Positions 27,357 to 35,846 of a DNA stretch of 64,000 nt are shown here, piece by piece. Made by a program: the position numbers and the translations under genes. The DNA is from CAVQJU01 sp963754955 (GTDB lineage: Bacteria; Acidobacteriota; Vicinamibacteria; Vicinamibacterales; CAVVIG01), in NCBI GenBank assembly GCA_963754955.1, contig CAVWHY010000009.1, positions 186,001 through 250,000 on the forward strand. The letters are read 5' to 3'. Numbering within the stretch: position 1 is the first letter of the stretch; every line of letters begins with the position of its first letter. Below the pieces are notes generated by a model. It searched no databases. It was not told where the DNA came from and saw nothing but the letters and a program-made list of their open reading frames with translations.

Positions 27357-28698
27357 TCACTTGTCGCTGGGCTGCGCCCGCGACAACGCGATGCAGAGGA
27401 TGAACGCCGGAATACCGAGGAGGCCGGCGCCAATGAAGAACAACGCATAGCCCTCGAGCAGGGTGCGATCCGCGGCGAGCCACTCGACCATCAGACCGGA
27501 AAACCCCTTGGTGAACTTCCCCACGTAGGTGTACGCCGAGCTGAGCAGCGCATACTGCGTCGCCGTATAGCCCACGCTCGTCAGGCTCGACATATACGTC
27601 ACGAGGGCGACGGCAGCGAAGCTCGCGCCGAAGTTGTCCGCCGCCATCACCGCGCCGAACGTGCGGATATCCGGACCGCTGTACGCGAGAATCGCAAATG
27701 CGGAGATCACGATGCTTTGGAGGACGACGCCGATCGTCAGCGTCTTGAAATAGCCGAACCGGACAGCGCTCAGGCCGCCGGCCGCGATGCCCAGCGTCGT
27801 CGAGATGAGGCCGATGGATCCGCGCACGGCGCCGACCGTGTCCTTGGACAAGCCGAGGTCGTGATAGAAGGGATTGGCCATCGGCCCCATCACGAACTCG
27901 GGCAGCCGATACAGGCTGATCATCGCAAACATGAGGAACGCGAGCCAGCCGTACGTCCGGAAGAACTCGACAAACGGGCCGGCGACGGCGTCGATCACGC
28001 CGCGCGCACGCCGGAATGGTATCGCCGCGACCACACCGCCGATCGGCACGCTCCGCGATGGCTCGGCGGCCACGAGGCTTGCGCCGACGCCGATGGTCAT
28101 CAACACCGCCATCGTGAAATACGAGACGGGCCATCCAAAGTGCGAGGCCGCGATGAGAATAAAGGCGTCGCTGACCAGCACCGCGGCCCGGTAACCCAGC
28201 TGGTACGCCGCCGTCAGCAGGCCCAGTTCATCCGAGTTGGCGGCAGCCTCAATCCGCCACGCGTCGACGACGATGTCCTGGGTGGACGAAGCGAACGCGA
28301 CCACGAGCGCGAGGACGCCGACCGCCGCGAGCCCGTGCTTCGGCCCGTAAACGGAAAGGCCGACGAGCCCGGCGGCGACGAGCAGCTGGCTGAGGAGCAT
28401 CCAGCCCGCGCCGCCGGCCGAATCGGCCGAACACCGGCGCCGACAGGCGATCGACGAACGGCGCCCACAGAAACTTCAGCGAGTACGCCAGACCCACCCA
28501 CGACAGGAAGCCGATGGCCGCGAGCGTCGTGCCCTCGTCTCGCAGCCAGTAACCCAGCGTGTTGCCCGTCAGGAAGAACGGCAGGCCCGACGAGAACCCG
28601 AGCAGGACCATCACGCCCACGTTCGGTTGGCGGATCGCCGCGATAACATCGCGTTTGGCGGGCTTTCCTGGGGGCATCAGTGTGCGGCCGGACTTCAT
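27357..28698 (-). CDS. AmpG-like MFS transporter (one frameshift)
   Basis: About 447 residues of the PAT/AmpG branch of the major facilitator superfamily, which import muropeptides or acetyl-CoA. Hallmarks: GFSSGLPFFLTGNTLGYWLRDEGTTLAAIGFLSWVGLAYSLKFLWAPFVDR at the N-terminus and STQDIVVDAWRIE in the middle; about 12 transmembrane helices. An extra base near 28415 splits the gene at FGRFGRR. Substrate is inferred from family only; no beta-lactamase gene is near it. Divergent from the beta-propeller lipoprotein. Confidence 0.87.
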
Positions 28699-28756
28699 GC
28701 TAACCCGAACGAGTTGCGGCGCGCGGCCGTACAATGGGATCGGCAATCCATTCCCT

Positions 28757-29944
28757 ATGACATCAATGTTCAGAACAGGACCCGCGGCCGCCGGCTTTCG
28801 GATCGTGGCCGTCTCGATGACGATGCTCGCAGGCTGCTCCAGGCCATCGGCGCCAGCCGCGACGAAGGCGGCAGTTACGCGCGCCGTGAACGCAGCCGAG
28901 ACGTCGGCCAGCGACGCGCCGCTGCCCGGCATGCCCCCGGTGCTCGATGCGCACAACATCTACGCTGCAGACGGTCCCGGCGATCTGAGCCCCGCGGTGG
29001 CGCGATTCCCGTCGCGGATCTACGTGCCGAACACCGGCAGCAACAGCGTCGACGTGATCGATCCCGTGTCGTTCAAGGTCATCGATCACTTCGCGGTCGG
29101 ACGCCAGCCGCAGCACATCACGCCGTCGTACGATCTGCAGCGCCTGTGGGTCCTCAACGATCTCGGCGATTCGCTCACCGAAATCGACCCGGTCACCGGC
29201 AAGAACGGCAAGACCATCAAGGTCAAGGATCCCTACAACATGTACTACACGCCGGACGGCCGGTTCGCGGTGGTCGTCGCGGAGCGCGAAGCGAAGCTCA
29301 ACTTCCTGAACGCGTCGGACATGAAGCTCGTCGAGTCGGTGCGTGTGCCCTGCCGCGGCGTCGATCACATGGACTTCGGCGCCAACGGCCGGTTTCTCAT
29401 CGCGAGCTGCGAGTTCGCGGCGACGCTGGTGAAGGTGGACGTGTCCACGCGCCGCCCTCTCGGGACGCTGGCGCTCGAAGCGGGCGGCATGCCGCAGGAT
29501 GTGCGGTCGTCTCCCGACGGGAACCTTTTTTACGTCGCGGACATGATGGCCAACGGCGTGTACGTCATCGACCCGTACACGTTCAGCCGCGTGGACTTCA
29601 TTCCGACCGGAAAAGGCGCGCACGGCATCTCGATGAGCCGCGATGCGAAACTCATGTACGTGTCGAACCGGGGCGAAGGCAGCGTGTCGGTCATCGACCT
29701 CGCGACGCGCAAGCCCATCGCCAAATGGCAGATCCCGGGCGGCGGCAGCCCGGACATGGGCGGTGTATCGGCCGACGGCACGACGCTCTGGTTATCGGGC
29801 CGCTACAACCGCGACGTCTACGCGTTCGATACGCGGGACGGCCGGCTGCTGGCGCGCATCAAAGTCGGAAAAGGGCCGCACGGGCTGGCCGTCTTTCCGC
29901 AGCCGGGCCGGTATTCGCTGGGGCACAACGGCGTCTTTCGCTGA
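28757..29944 (+). CDS. YVTN-family beta-propeller lipoprotein
   Basis: 395 residues. Lipobox at MLAGC (about residue 23-27), then seven-bladed propeller repeats of the YVTN/cytochrome-D1-like type: RIYVPNTGSNSVDVIDPVSFKVIDHFAVG, YVADMMANGVYVIDP, LMYVSNRGEGSVSVIDLATRKPIAKW. A surface-anchored scaffold or sensor role is likely; no catalytic residues are apparent. A TACAAT -10 candidate precedes the gene at about 28730. Confidence 0.88.
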   Translation: MTSMFRTGPAAAGFRIVAVSMTMLAGCSRPSAPAATKAAVTRAVNAAETSASDAPLPGMPPVLDAHNIYAADGPGDLSPAVARFPSRIYVPNTGSNSVDVIDPVSFKVIDHFAVGRQPQHITPSYDLQRLWVLNDLGDSLTEIDPVTGKNGKTIKVKDPYNMYYTPDGRFAVVVAEREAKLNFLNASDMKLVESVRVPCRGVDHMDFGANGRFLIASCEFAATLVKVDVSTRRPLGTLALEAGGMPQDVRSSPDGNLFYVADMMANGVYVIDPYTFSRVDFIPTGKGAHGISMSRDAKLMYVSNRGEGSVSVIDLATRKPIAKWQIPGGGSPDMGGVSADGTTLWLSGRYNRDVYAFDTRDGRLLARIKVGKGPHGLAVFPQPGRYSLGHNGVFR

Positions 29945-29998
29945 CGGGCGCTGAGGGCGGTGCCGGGCGCTGAGAGGCAGTAACGGCCGCTGACGCGC

Positions 29999-30028
29999 TT
30001 GACTTTGGGATGGCGCATACTTTGTAAT
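29999..30028 (+). promoter_or_regulatory. Promoter of ispH (TTGACT-18-TGTAAT)
   Basis: The -35 hexamer TTGACT (29999-30004) and the -10 hexamer TGTAAT (30023-30028) are 18 bases apart. The -10 ends only 8 bases before the ATG, implying a leaderless or near-leaderless mRNA. Confidence 0.6.
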
Positions 30029-30034
30029 ACAAAG
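30020..30034. promoter_or_regulatory. Operator-like palindrome CTTTGTAATACAAAG over the ispH -10
   Basis: Perfect 7-bp arms around a central A. It covers the -10 and the likely transcription start, an arrangement expected for repression. It resembles sites seen before PadR-type regulators in Acidobacteria, but no such regulator is in this window. Confidence 0.55.
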
Positions 30035-30036
30035 CT

Positions 30037-30885
30037 ATGCAGGTCATCCGCGCCGATCATCTGGGCATGTGCTTCGGCGTTCGCGACGCCATCGACATGG
30101 CGCGCCGGCACGCCGACGGGGCTCCGCTGACCATCCTCGGCGACCTGGTGCATAACGAGGCGGTCCTGGCGGACCTGCGATCCCGGGGCATCGTCATCGC
30201 CCGCGACCCATCCGATGTGAGAACGCACACGGTGATGGTGACGGCGCACGGCGCCTCCCAACGGATGCTGGCTCGCACACGCGCGCAGGGACTCGAGGTG
30301 GTCGAAGCGACGTGTCCGCTCGTGCACGTGGCGCACCGGGCCGTCCAGGCGCTCGTCTGCCGCGGCTACCACCCCGTGATTGTCGGCCAGCGCGGCCACG
30401 TGGAGGTGCGGGGCCTGACCGACGACCTCGACGCTTTCGACGTCGTGCTGGACGAACGCGACGTCCTGGCGCTCGAGGAACATCCGCGGATTGGCGTCGC
30501 GGCGCAGACCACGCAGCCGATCGATCGCGTACGCAAACTGGTCGCGTTGATCCGGCGGCGATTCCCCCACTCCGACGTCCACGTCATCGACACCGTCTGT
30601 CATCCCACGAAAGAGCGCCAGCAGGCTGCCGTGGACCTCGCGCGCCGCTGCAATGTCGTCATCGTTGTCGGTGGCGTGAACAGCAATAACACGCGTGAGC
30701 TGGTCGTGACGTGCCAGCGGCACTGTTCGCGTGTCCATCACGTCCAGGCCGAATCGGAGCTGCGGCCGGAATGGTTCCTCGACGCGGCGGCGGTCGGCCT
30801 CACGGCCGGCACGTCGACGCCGGACGAGGTCATCGATCGCGTGGACCGGCACATCCGGGCACTCACCGCCGGAGGATCGCGGTGA
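30037..30885 (+). CDS. ispH: 4-hydroxy-3-methylbut-2-enyl diphosphate reductase
   Basis: 282-residue 4Fe-4S enzyme that catalyses the last step of the MEP isoprenoid pathway, giving IPP and DMAPP. The three cluster cysteines are visible: LGMCFGVRDAI (12), EATCPLVHVA (about 93) and DTVCHPTKERQ (about 190). Substrate-site motifs are also present: AHGAS, GHVEVRG (catalytic Glu), AAQTTQP and GGVNSNNTREL. The protein is slightly short at the C-terminus but complete. The membrane-protein gene starts in its stop codon (GTGA). Confidence 0.93.
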   Translation: MQVIRADHLGMCFGVRDAIDMARRHADGAPLTILGDLVHNEAVLADLRSRGIVIARDPSDVRTHTVMVTAHGASQRMLARTRAQGLEVVEATCPLVHVAHRAVQALVCRGYHPVIVGQRGHVEVRGLTDDLDAFDVVLDERDVLALEEHPRIGVAAQTTQPIDRVRKLVALIRRRFPHSDVHVIDTVCHPTKERQQAAVDLARRCNVVIVVGGVNSNNTRELVVTCQRHCSRVHHVQAESELRPEWFLDAAAVGLTAGTSTPDEVIDRVDRHIRALTAGGSR

Positions 30886-31565
30886 GACGCCTCGCGCACG
30901 CCCGCGCACGCTGGTTGATCGTCGTCTCGTTTGCCGTCGCGATGGCGTGGTTCGAAGCCGCCACGGTCTACTACCTTCGCGTGATGGTCGATCGCGTGGA
31001 TCCCTATCAGCCGAACCCGCTGCCGATGGACGGCATCGTCGAGCCGGTGGAGCTCGCGCGCGAAGCGGCGACGCTCTTCATGCTGGCCGCCGTCGGCACC
31101 CTCGCAGGGCGCAACGCGCGGACGCGCCTCGGCTACGGGGCGATCGCCTTCGGCGTCTGGGACGTCTTCTACTACGTGTTCCTGAAGTACATCTCGGGCT
31201 GGCCGACGTCCTTGTTCGACTGGGACATCCTGTTCCTGCTCCCACTCCCCTGGTGGGGGCCGGTGCTGGCGCCGGTCTGCATCGCGTTGCTCATGATCGC
31301 GTGGGGCACGCAGGTCACCCAGCGGAGCGCCAGGCGATCCGCCGCGGCGCTGACGTCAACGGCGTGGCGCCTGAGCTGGCTCGGGATCGGGCTCGCGCTC
31401 TACGTGTTCATGGCTGACGCGATTCGCGCGGTGCCGCACGGCCTGGACGCGACGCGGACCGTGTTGCCGACGGCGTTCAACTGGCCGGTGTTCCTCGTCG
31501 CGCTTGCGCTCATGGCCGCGCCGATCGCGGACCTCGCCCGGGAGGTGCGGATCGACGGCGGGTGA
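30882..31565 (+). CDS. Polytopic membrane protein, unknown function
   Basis: 227 residues starting with GTG inside the ispH stop codon, so translationally coupled. About six hydrophobic helices (WLIVVSFAVAMAWFEAATVYYL, ATLFMLAAVGTLAG, YGAIAFGVWDVFYYVFL, LPLPWWGPVLAPVCIALLMIAWG, WLGIGLALYVFMADAI, WPVFLVALALMAAPIADL). No family recognised. Its coupling to ispH is the only functional hint. Confidence 0.82.
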   Translation: MRRLAHARARWLIVVSFAVAMAWFEAATVYYLRVMVDRVDPYQPNPLPMDGIVEPVELAREAATLFMLAAVGTLAGRNARTRLGYGAIAFGVWDVFYYVFLKYISGWPTSLFDWDILFLLPLPWWGPVLAPVCIALLMIAWGTQVTQRSARRSAAALTSTAWRLSWLGIGLALYVFMADAIRAVPHGLDATRTVLPTAFNWPVFLVALALMAAPIADLAREVRIDGG

Positions 31566-31717
31566 ATTTGGGAGTTCGCCCGCAAGCCCCCGCGCATTTC
31601 CACACGCAACTGTTGAAAACCCTGTCGATAACCGGGCGTTACGGCGGCGTTACGGGCTGTTTTTCGAAGCGTTCAGCGGGTTGCACCGAGTCAGGGCGCG
31701 ACCGTGAGTCTCGTGAA

Positions 31718-32533
31718 CTACTTTCGACCTCGACCGGGAAAATGCGCGTCGTCTTTTTCGTTTTCGAGACAGTAATGCTCGAACAGATCGGTGTCGGGCA
31801 GGAGCTCCTCGACCACGCTGACCGTGATCGGACGGGTGAAGGTGCGGGGATCCGTGATGGTGACCGTGAGATCGAGGTGGCCGTAATCGCGGCGGCGGAA
31901 CCGTTCCTCGATGCGCATCTCGCTGCTGTGGCCGGTGCCGCGGGCGTCAAGCCAGCCGAGATCGTTGAATCCTGCGGTGTCGACGACCAGCGTGTCGCCT
32001 TCCCATCGGCCGACGGAGTATCCCTGCCAGGACGGCGACGGATCGGCCGGGAGCTTGCGTCCATCGATGAAGATCTGACGGAAGGTCGTCTCGACTTCGT
32101 ACAGCAGCACGATGACGCCGGCCGAATGGATGATCTTGAACGGCTCCGGCAGAAGGTCGCCCTTCGGCACACCATCGGGGAGGCAGTTCAGCGTGGGGTT
32201 GAAAGCGCCCGGCTGAGTATTCCTGCGGAGCACCTCGGCGCCTTCAGCGGTCAGCGGACGCTCGTCGGGCTTGAAGTCCGACAAGATGTCGCGGAAGTAC
32301 CTGGAATTCGGCGATTCGCCGAGTCCGAACAGCCCACCCGCACCGCGCGGCTCTGCCTGCACCTGCCAGATGCCGGACAGATCCGGCTTGCCGTTCAGCC
32401 TCGGGACTCGCCCCGCCATGTTGATCTTGCCGTCGGGCGTTCGCGGAGCGCCCGTCATCGGCTGGTGCACCCATTGGGCGCCGAGGGGCAGGCCGGCCGC
32501 GAGGCAGATGACAGCGGTCAGAAGTTTCGTCAT
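31718..32533 (-). CDS. Secreted protein of the acidobacterial PDLSGIWQ family
   Basis: 271 residues with a signal peptide (residues 1-19, LPLGAQW). Motifs LNGKPDLSGIWQVQAEPRG and YSVGRWEGDTLVVDTAGFNDLGWLDARGTGHSSEMRIEERFRRRDYGHLDL are typical of a very expanded family of secreted proteins in Acidobacteriota with no assigned function. The C-terminal beta-rich half may bind a small hydrophobic ligand; that is speculation. Intact frame. Confidence 0.82.
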   Translation of the reverse strand: MTKLLTAVICLAAGLPLGAQWVHQPMTGAPRTPDGKINMAGRVPRLNGKPDLSGIWQVQAEPRGAGGLFGLGESPNSRYFRDILSDFKPDERPLTAEGAEVLRRNTQPGAFNPTLNCLPDGVPKGDLLPEPFKIIHSAGVIVLLYEVETTFRQIFIDGRKLPADPSPSWQGYSVGRWEGDTLVVDTAGFNDLGWLDARGTGHSSEMRIEERFRRRDYGHLDLTVTITDPRTFTRPITVSVVEELLPDTDLFEHYCLENEKDDAHFPGRGRK

Positions 32534-32878
32534 CGTTACGGTTCACAATAGGCCGTGTGATGGCGAACGGTCAATCGTCACTCGACCTCCTGCAACCCCT
32601 GCCTCCTCGCCCGCGCCGCATGTTCCGCTGACGGCCGGCCTTCGTCATCACCCGCGTCCCGACATTGTTCAGAGGACACACGGCGGCATTGATCCGATCA
32701 GGAGATCGTCAGCAGTTCTGGGGAGGGGGAAAGGCGTCGTGCGGACGCGCGATCTGTATTCAGTATATCGCGTGAACCCTCGCAAAAACAGACTACCGCC
32801 AGACGAAAAGCTCCGGATAGATTCACGGACCCGCCCGTTTTCGAACGACACGATCGCAAAGATCTTCGTGGAGGTCGA
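32534..32878. other. 345-base noncoding stretch before the DUF6178 gene
   Basis: No supported gene. It contains an inverted repeat CGCGAT-13-ATCGCG (32748-32772) and, just before the next gene, a GGAGG ribosome-binding site. Nothing else is recognisable. Confidence 0.5.
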
Positions 32879-34462
32879 ATGAACACACTCAGGAAAGACG
32901 CCGCGGCGATGTCACTCGGGTCGCGTGGCCTGATCGACCGCATGCTGGGCTCGTCGGATCTCGCGATCGTGGTGCCTCGATTGTCGCCCGAGCTGCTTCA
33001 CCGGGTCGTTCAACGCTGCGGGCTGGAGGAGTGCGGCGAGCTCCTCGCGCTGGCGACCGCGGAGCAGCTGGCGGGCGTCCTCGACCTCGATGTGTGGCAC
33101 GCGGATCAACCCGGGCTGGACGAAGAGTTTGACGCCGAACGGTTCGGCGTGTGGATCGAAACGCTGGTCGAAGGCGGCGCCCGATCCGCAGCGGAGATCG
33201 TCTCACGCCTGGACGTCGACCTGGTGGCGGCTGCGCTCGCCCACCACGCGCGCGTGTTCGATCCGGCGGCGGTCTCGGCCTCGATGGACAGCGACGGGCT
33301 CACGTGCGAAGTTGGCGGCTACCTGATCGCCGCAACCCGCTCCGATTCCTGGGATGCGATCGTCGCCATGCTCACGTCCCTCGATGCCGACCAGCACGAG
33401 TGCTTCGATCGCGTCATGCGGCGGTGCAGACGGCTGTCGAATTCCCGGCCGGAAATCGACGGGCTGGACAACCTGCTCACGGACCAAGAACAAGCGTCGT
33501 TCGACCTCGCATTCCATCGCGAAAACCGCCGGGAGCACCTCGGATACGTGACGCCCGCGCAGGCTCGCGCGTTTCTCCGGATGTCGCGGGAACTTCAACT
33601 CGCGGACGACACCCCGCCGGCCGGGAGTCCGAGCGCCCGCGCCTATTTCCGCGCCATGGACCCGACGGAGGCCGCGGACACCAGCAGCGCGCCGGCGGCC
33701 GCGGCCGCCGGGCAGCTTTTCGAGGCCCTGCTGGACGCCGGCGTCTTACAGCAGCCGCCCCGCGGTTTGCTCGAGGGCTCGCGAGGAGAACAATCGCGGA
33801 ATACTCTCATCGAGCGGCACGTGCGCTTCCTGCGCGATGCGCACCCCCTCGCCTGCTCGACGCGGACGCAGGAACTTGCCTACCTGGCAAACGCGATTGT
33901 CGCTGGTTGCGCTCTCCAGGGACGATCGATCACGGCGCAGGAAGCGTCCGATGCGGCCGTCGCGACCTGCAACCTTGGCCTCGAGAACTGGCCGCTCCAC
34001 TGGCTTCCGCCAGCGTCACGCCTTGCGCTCCCCGAGGACTTCCTCGCCGGCCACGATCTCGTCGCCGTCTTCCAGGTAGGTTGGACGGTGCTCCACGGGC
34101 AGGTCTGCATGTATGCCGCGGAAGAACTCGTCAGGATGCTCGACGCTCTCAGATGTGACGATCGCGAGATCCAGTCCGGGCTGGACGCGCTGCGAAGGGA
34201 GATGGCGGCCCAGTGTCAGGCCGGAACGCCGTGGGGGGCTCGCGAGGCCCTGGACGTCATCACGGCCCTCGACATGCCAGCGTGGGCCGCGCTGCTCGCG
34301 CTGACCGGCGAATGTCCCGTGATCCATGCGGCCATGAACGCCGCGCTCGATCCGCGGGCGCGCGCGGTCAGCGCCTCCGCCTTCGAGTTCATTTCAGAGA
34401 ACCGTCAGATCGCGTCCGTCCGCGCATTCATGCGCACGCTGCCCGGCACGCTCCGGATCTGA
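32879..34462 (+). CDS. DUF6178-like protein
   Basis: 527 residues, largely alpha-helical and soluble. The beginning (LIDRMLGSSDLAIVVPRLSPELLHRVVQRCGLEECGELLALATAEQLAGVLDLDVW) matches the DUF6178 pattern seen in Deltaproteobacteria and Acidobacteria, where the family has no known function. Later features are SNSRPEIDGLDNLLTDQEQASFDLAFHRENRREHLGYVTPAQARAFL and a C-terminal part with regular helices. GGAGG precedes the ATG. Monocistronic. Confidence 0.72.
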   Translation: MNTLRKDAAAMSLGSRGLIDRMLGSSDLAIVVPRLSPELLHRVVQRCGLEECGELLALATAEQLAGVLDLDVWHADQPGLDEEFDAERFGVWIETLVEGGARSAAEIVSRLDVDLVAAALAHHARVFDPAAVSASMDSDGLTCEVGGYLIAATRSDSWDAIVAMLTSLDADQHECFDRVMRRCRRLSNSRPEIDGLDNLLTDQEQASFDLAFHRENRREHLGYVTPAQARAFLRMSRELQLADDTPPAGSPSARAYFRAMDPTEAADTSSAPAAAAAGQLFEALLDAGVLQQPPRGLLEGSRGEQSRNTLIERHVRFLRDAHPLACSTRTQELAYLANAIVAGCALQGRSITAQEASDAAVATCNLGLENWPLHWLPPASRLALPEDFLAGHDLVAVFQVGWTVLHGQVCMYAAEELVRMLDALRCDDREIQSGLDALRREMAAQCQAGTPWGAREALDVITALDMPAWAALLALTGECPVIHAAMNAALDPRARAVSASAFEFISENRQIASVRAFMRTLPGTLRI

Positions 34463-34480
34463 GGGCCGCGACGGAGGACC

Positions 34481-35302
34481 TCAGGCGCGAATGAACGCGA
34501 GAAGATCGGCGTTGAGCTGGTCCTTGAGCGTCGACGGCAGCCCGTGCGGCGCGCCCTTGTAGATCTTCAGGACCGAGTTCTTGACGATCTTCGAGGACAG
34601 GAGTGCCGAATCGGCAATCGGCACGATCTGGTCGTCGTCTCCGTGAACGATCAACGTGGGCACGTCGAACTTCTTCAGATCCTCGGTGAGGTCTGTTTCC
34701 GAGAACACCTTGATGCAGTCGTAAGCGCCTTTGAGGCCCGCCTGCATCCCCTGGCGCCAGAAGGCATCGCGCAGCCCCAGCGACACTTTTGCATCAGGAC
34801 GATTCGCGCCGTAGAACGGACCGCTCAGGTCCTTGAAGAACTGCGATCGGTCAGCGAACACGCCCGCCCGGATCTGATCGAACGCTTCAATCGGCAGGCC
34901 GCCGGGGTTGGCCGACGTCTTGAGCATCAGCGGCGTAATCGCGCCGACAAGGACGGCCTTCGCGACCCGCGTCGTTCCGTGACGGCCGATGTAGCGCGCG
35001 ACCTCGCCGCCGCCCGTGGAATGGCCGACGTGGATCGCGTTCTTCAGATCGAGCGTCTCAACCAGTGTGGCGAGATCGTCGGCATACGTGTCCATGTCGT
35101 TGCCGGTCCAGGGCTGGTCCGAGCGCCCGTGACCGCGACGGTCGTGGGCGACGCAGCGATACCCGTGGCCGGCCAGAAACATCATCTGGTCTTCCCACGC
35201 GTCCGCACTGAGCGGCCAGCCATGACTGAACACCACGGGCTGCCCGGTGCCCCAGTCCTTGTAATAGAGGCGGGTTCCGTCTTTGGCCGTGAACGTGCTC
35301 AT
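34481..35302 (-). CDS. Alpha/beta hydrolase, non-heme chloroperoxidase type
   Basis: 273 residues. The nucleophile elbow is GHSTGG (Ser at about residue 96), the oxyanion region is HGWPLSADAWEDQ, the acid is in VHGDDDQIVPI, and the catalytic His is in GAPHGLPST. Such enzymes act as esterases or cofactor-free haloperoxidases. The gene follows the MarR gene on the same strand with a 56-base gap, so it may be the regulator's target. Confidence 0.92.
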   Translation of the reverse strand: MSTFTAKDGTRLYYKDWGTGQPVVFSHGWPLSADAWEDQMMFLAGHGYRCVAHDRRGHGRSDQPWTGNDMDTYADDLATLVETLDLKNAIHVGHSTGGGEVARYIGRHGTTRVAKAVLVGAITPLMLKTSANPGGLPIEAFDQIRAGVFADRSQFFKDLSGPFYGANRPDAKVSLGLRDAFWRQGMQAGLKGAYDCIKVFSETDLTEDLKKFDVPTLIVHGDDDQIVPIADSALLSSKIVKNSVLKIYKGAPHGLPSTLKDQLNADLLAFIRA

Positions 35303-35358
35303 GGGGTGCTCTCTTTCATGGTTGTGGAAGGCTGGCGTCTGCCCGCACCTGGACGCGG

Positions 35359-35779
35359 TCACTCGAGCAGCCGCGCAAGGATTCGCACCAGCGATCGTTG
35401 CTCGCGGACGGACAGCCGCCGGAGCGTGGCGGGCGGCGCGGTCATGCGATCGAGCAGCAGCGTCGCGGAGCCGCGCACCGGTCGGCGTCAGCTCCAGCAC
35501 CTTGACCCGGCGGTCCTCGGCCGACGGGCGGCGGCGCACGAGACCGCGCGACTCGAGCCGGTCCACCAGCCCGGTCACGTTCGACGCGTCGCAGGCGAGC
35601 GTCTCGGCGAGCTGCCCCATCGGGATCGGCCGGCCCGGCTCGATCAGGTGCAGCACGTGACACTGCGCCGGCGACAGCTGGAGCTCGGCGGCGAGCGGCG
35701 GCAGGTTCGCGCGCTGGGCGAAGAACAGCTGCATCAGCAGCTGCCAGGCGTCGCAGGCATGCGGGCTCGCGGGCTTCAT
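35359..35779 (-). CDS. MarR-family transcriptional regulator (one frameshift)
   Basis: About 140 residues. Winged helix: QCHVLHLIEPGRPIPMGQLAETLACDASNVTGLVDRLESRGLVRRRPSAEDRRVKVLELTPTGARL. A single extra base near 35468 shifts the end; the corrected C-terminus is TLLLDRMTAPPATLRRLSVREQRSLVRILARLLE. It has a TATACT -10 (35793-35788, minus strand) 8 bases before the ATG, suggesting a leaderless transcript. It faces lon across a MarR-like operator. Confidence 0.87.
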
Positions 35780-35806
35780 CAGCCGCCAGTATAGTTCATT
35801 TCATCA

Positions 35807-35827
35807 ATAGTTGACATCATCAAGTAT
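35807..35827. promoter_or_regulatory. MarR-type operator between marR and lon
   Basis: Inverted repeat ATAGTTGA-5-TCAAGTAT, 7 of 8 arm positions symmetric. It overlaps the lon -35 (TTGACA) and lies just upstream of the marR -10, so it could control both directions. Spacing and sequence fit typical MarR sites (TTGA-n5-TCAA). Confidence 0.7.
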
Positions 35828-35839
35828 TGGGCGTAACCT
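35811..35839 (+). promoter_or_regulatory. Promoter of lon (TTGACA-17-TAACCT)
   Basis: Consensus -35 at 35811-35816 and -10 at 35834-35839, with 17 bases between. The -10 ends 7 bases before the ATG, so the mRNA is predicted to be leaderless. Confidence 0.65.
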
Positions 35840-35846
35840 CGCTTTC

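Noticed and set aside
26607..28646. 679-codon plus-strand open frame
   Set aside because: Antisense to the second Crp/Fnr and the AmpG-like transporter genes.
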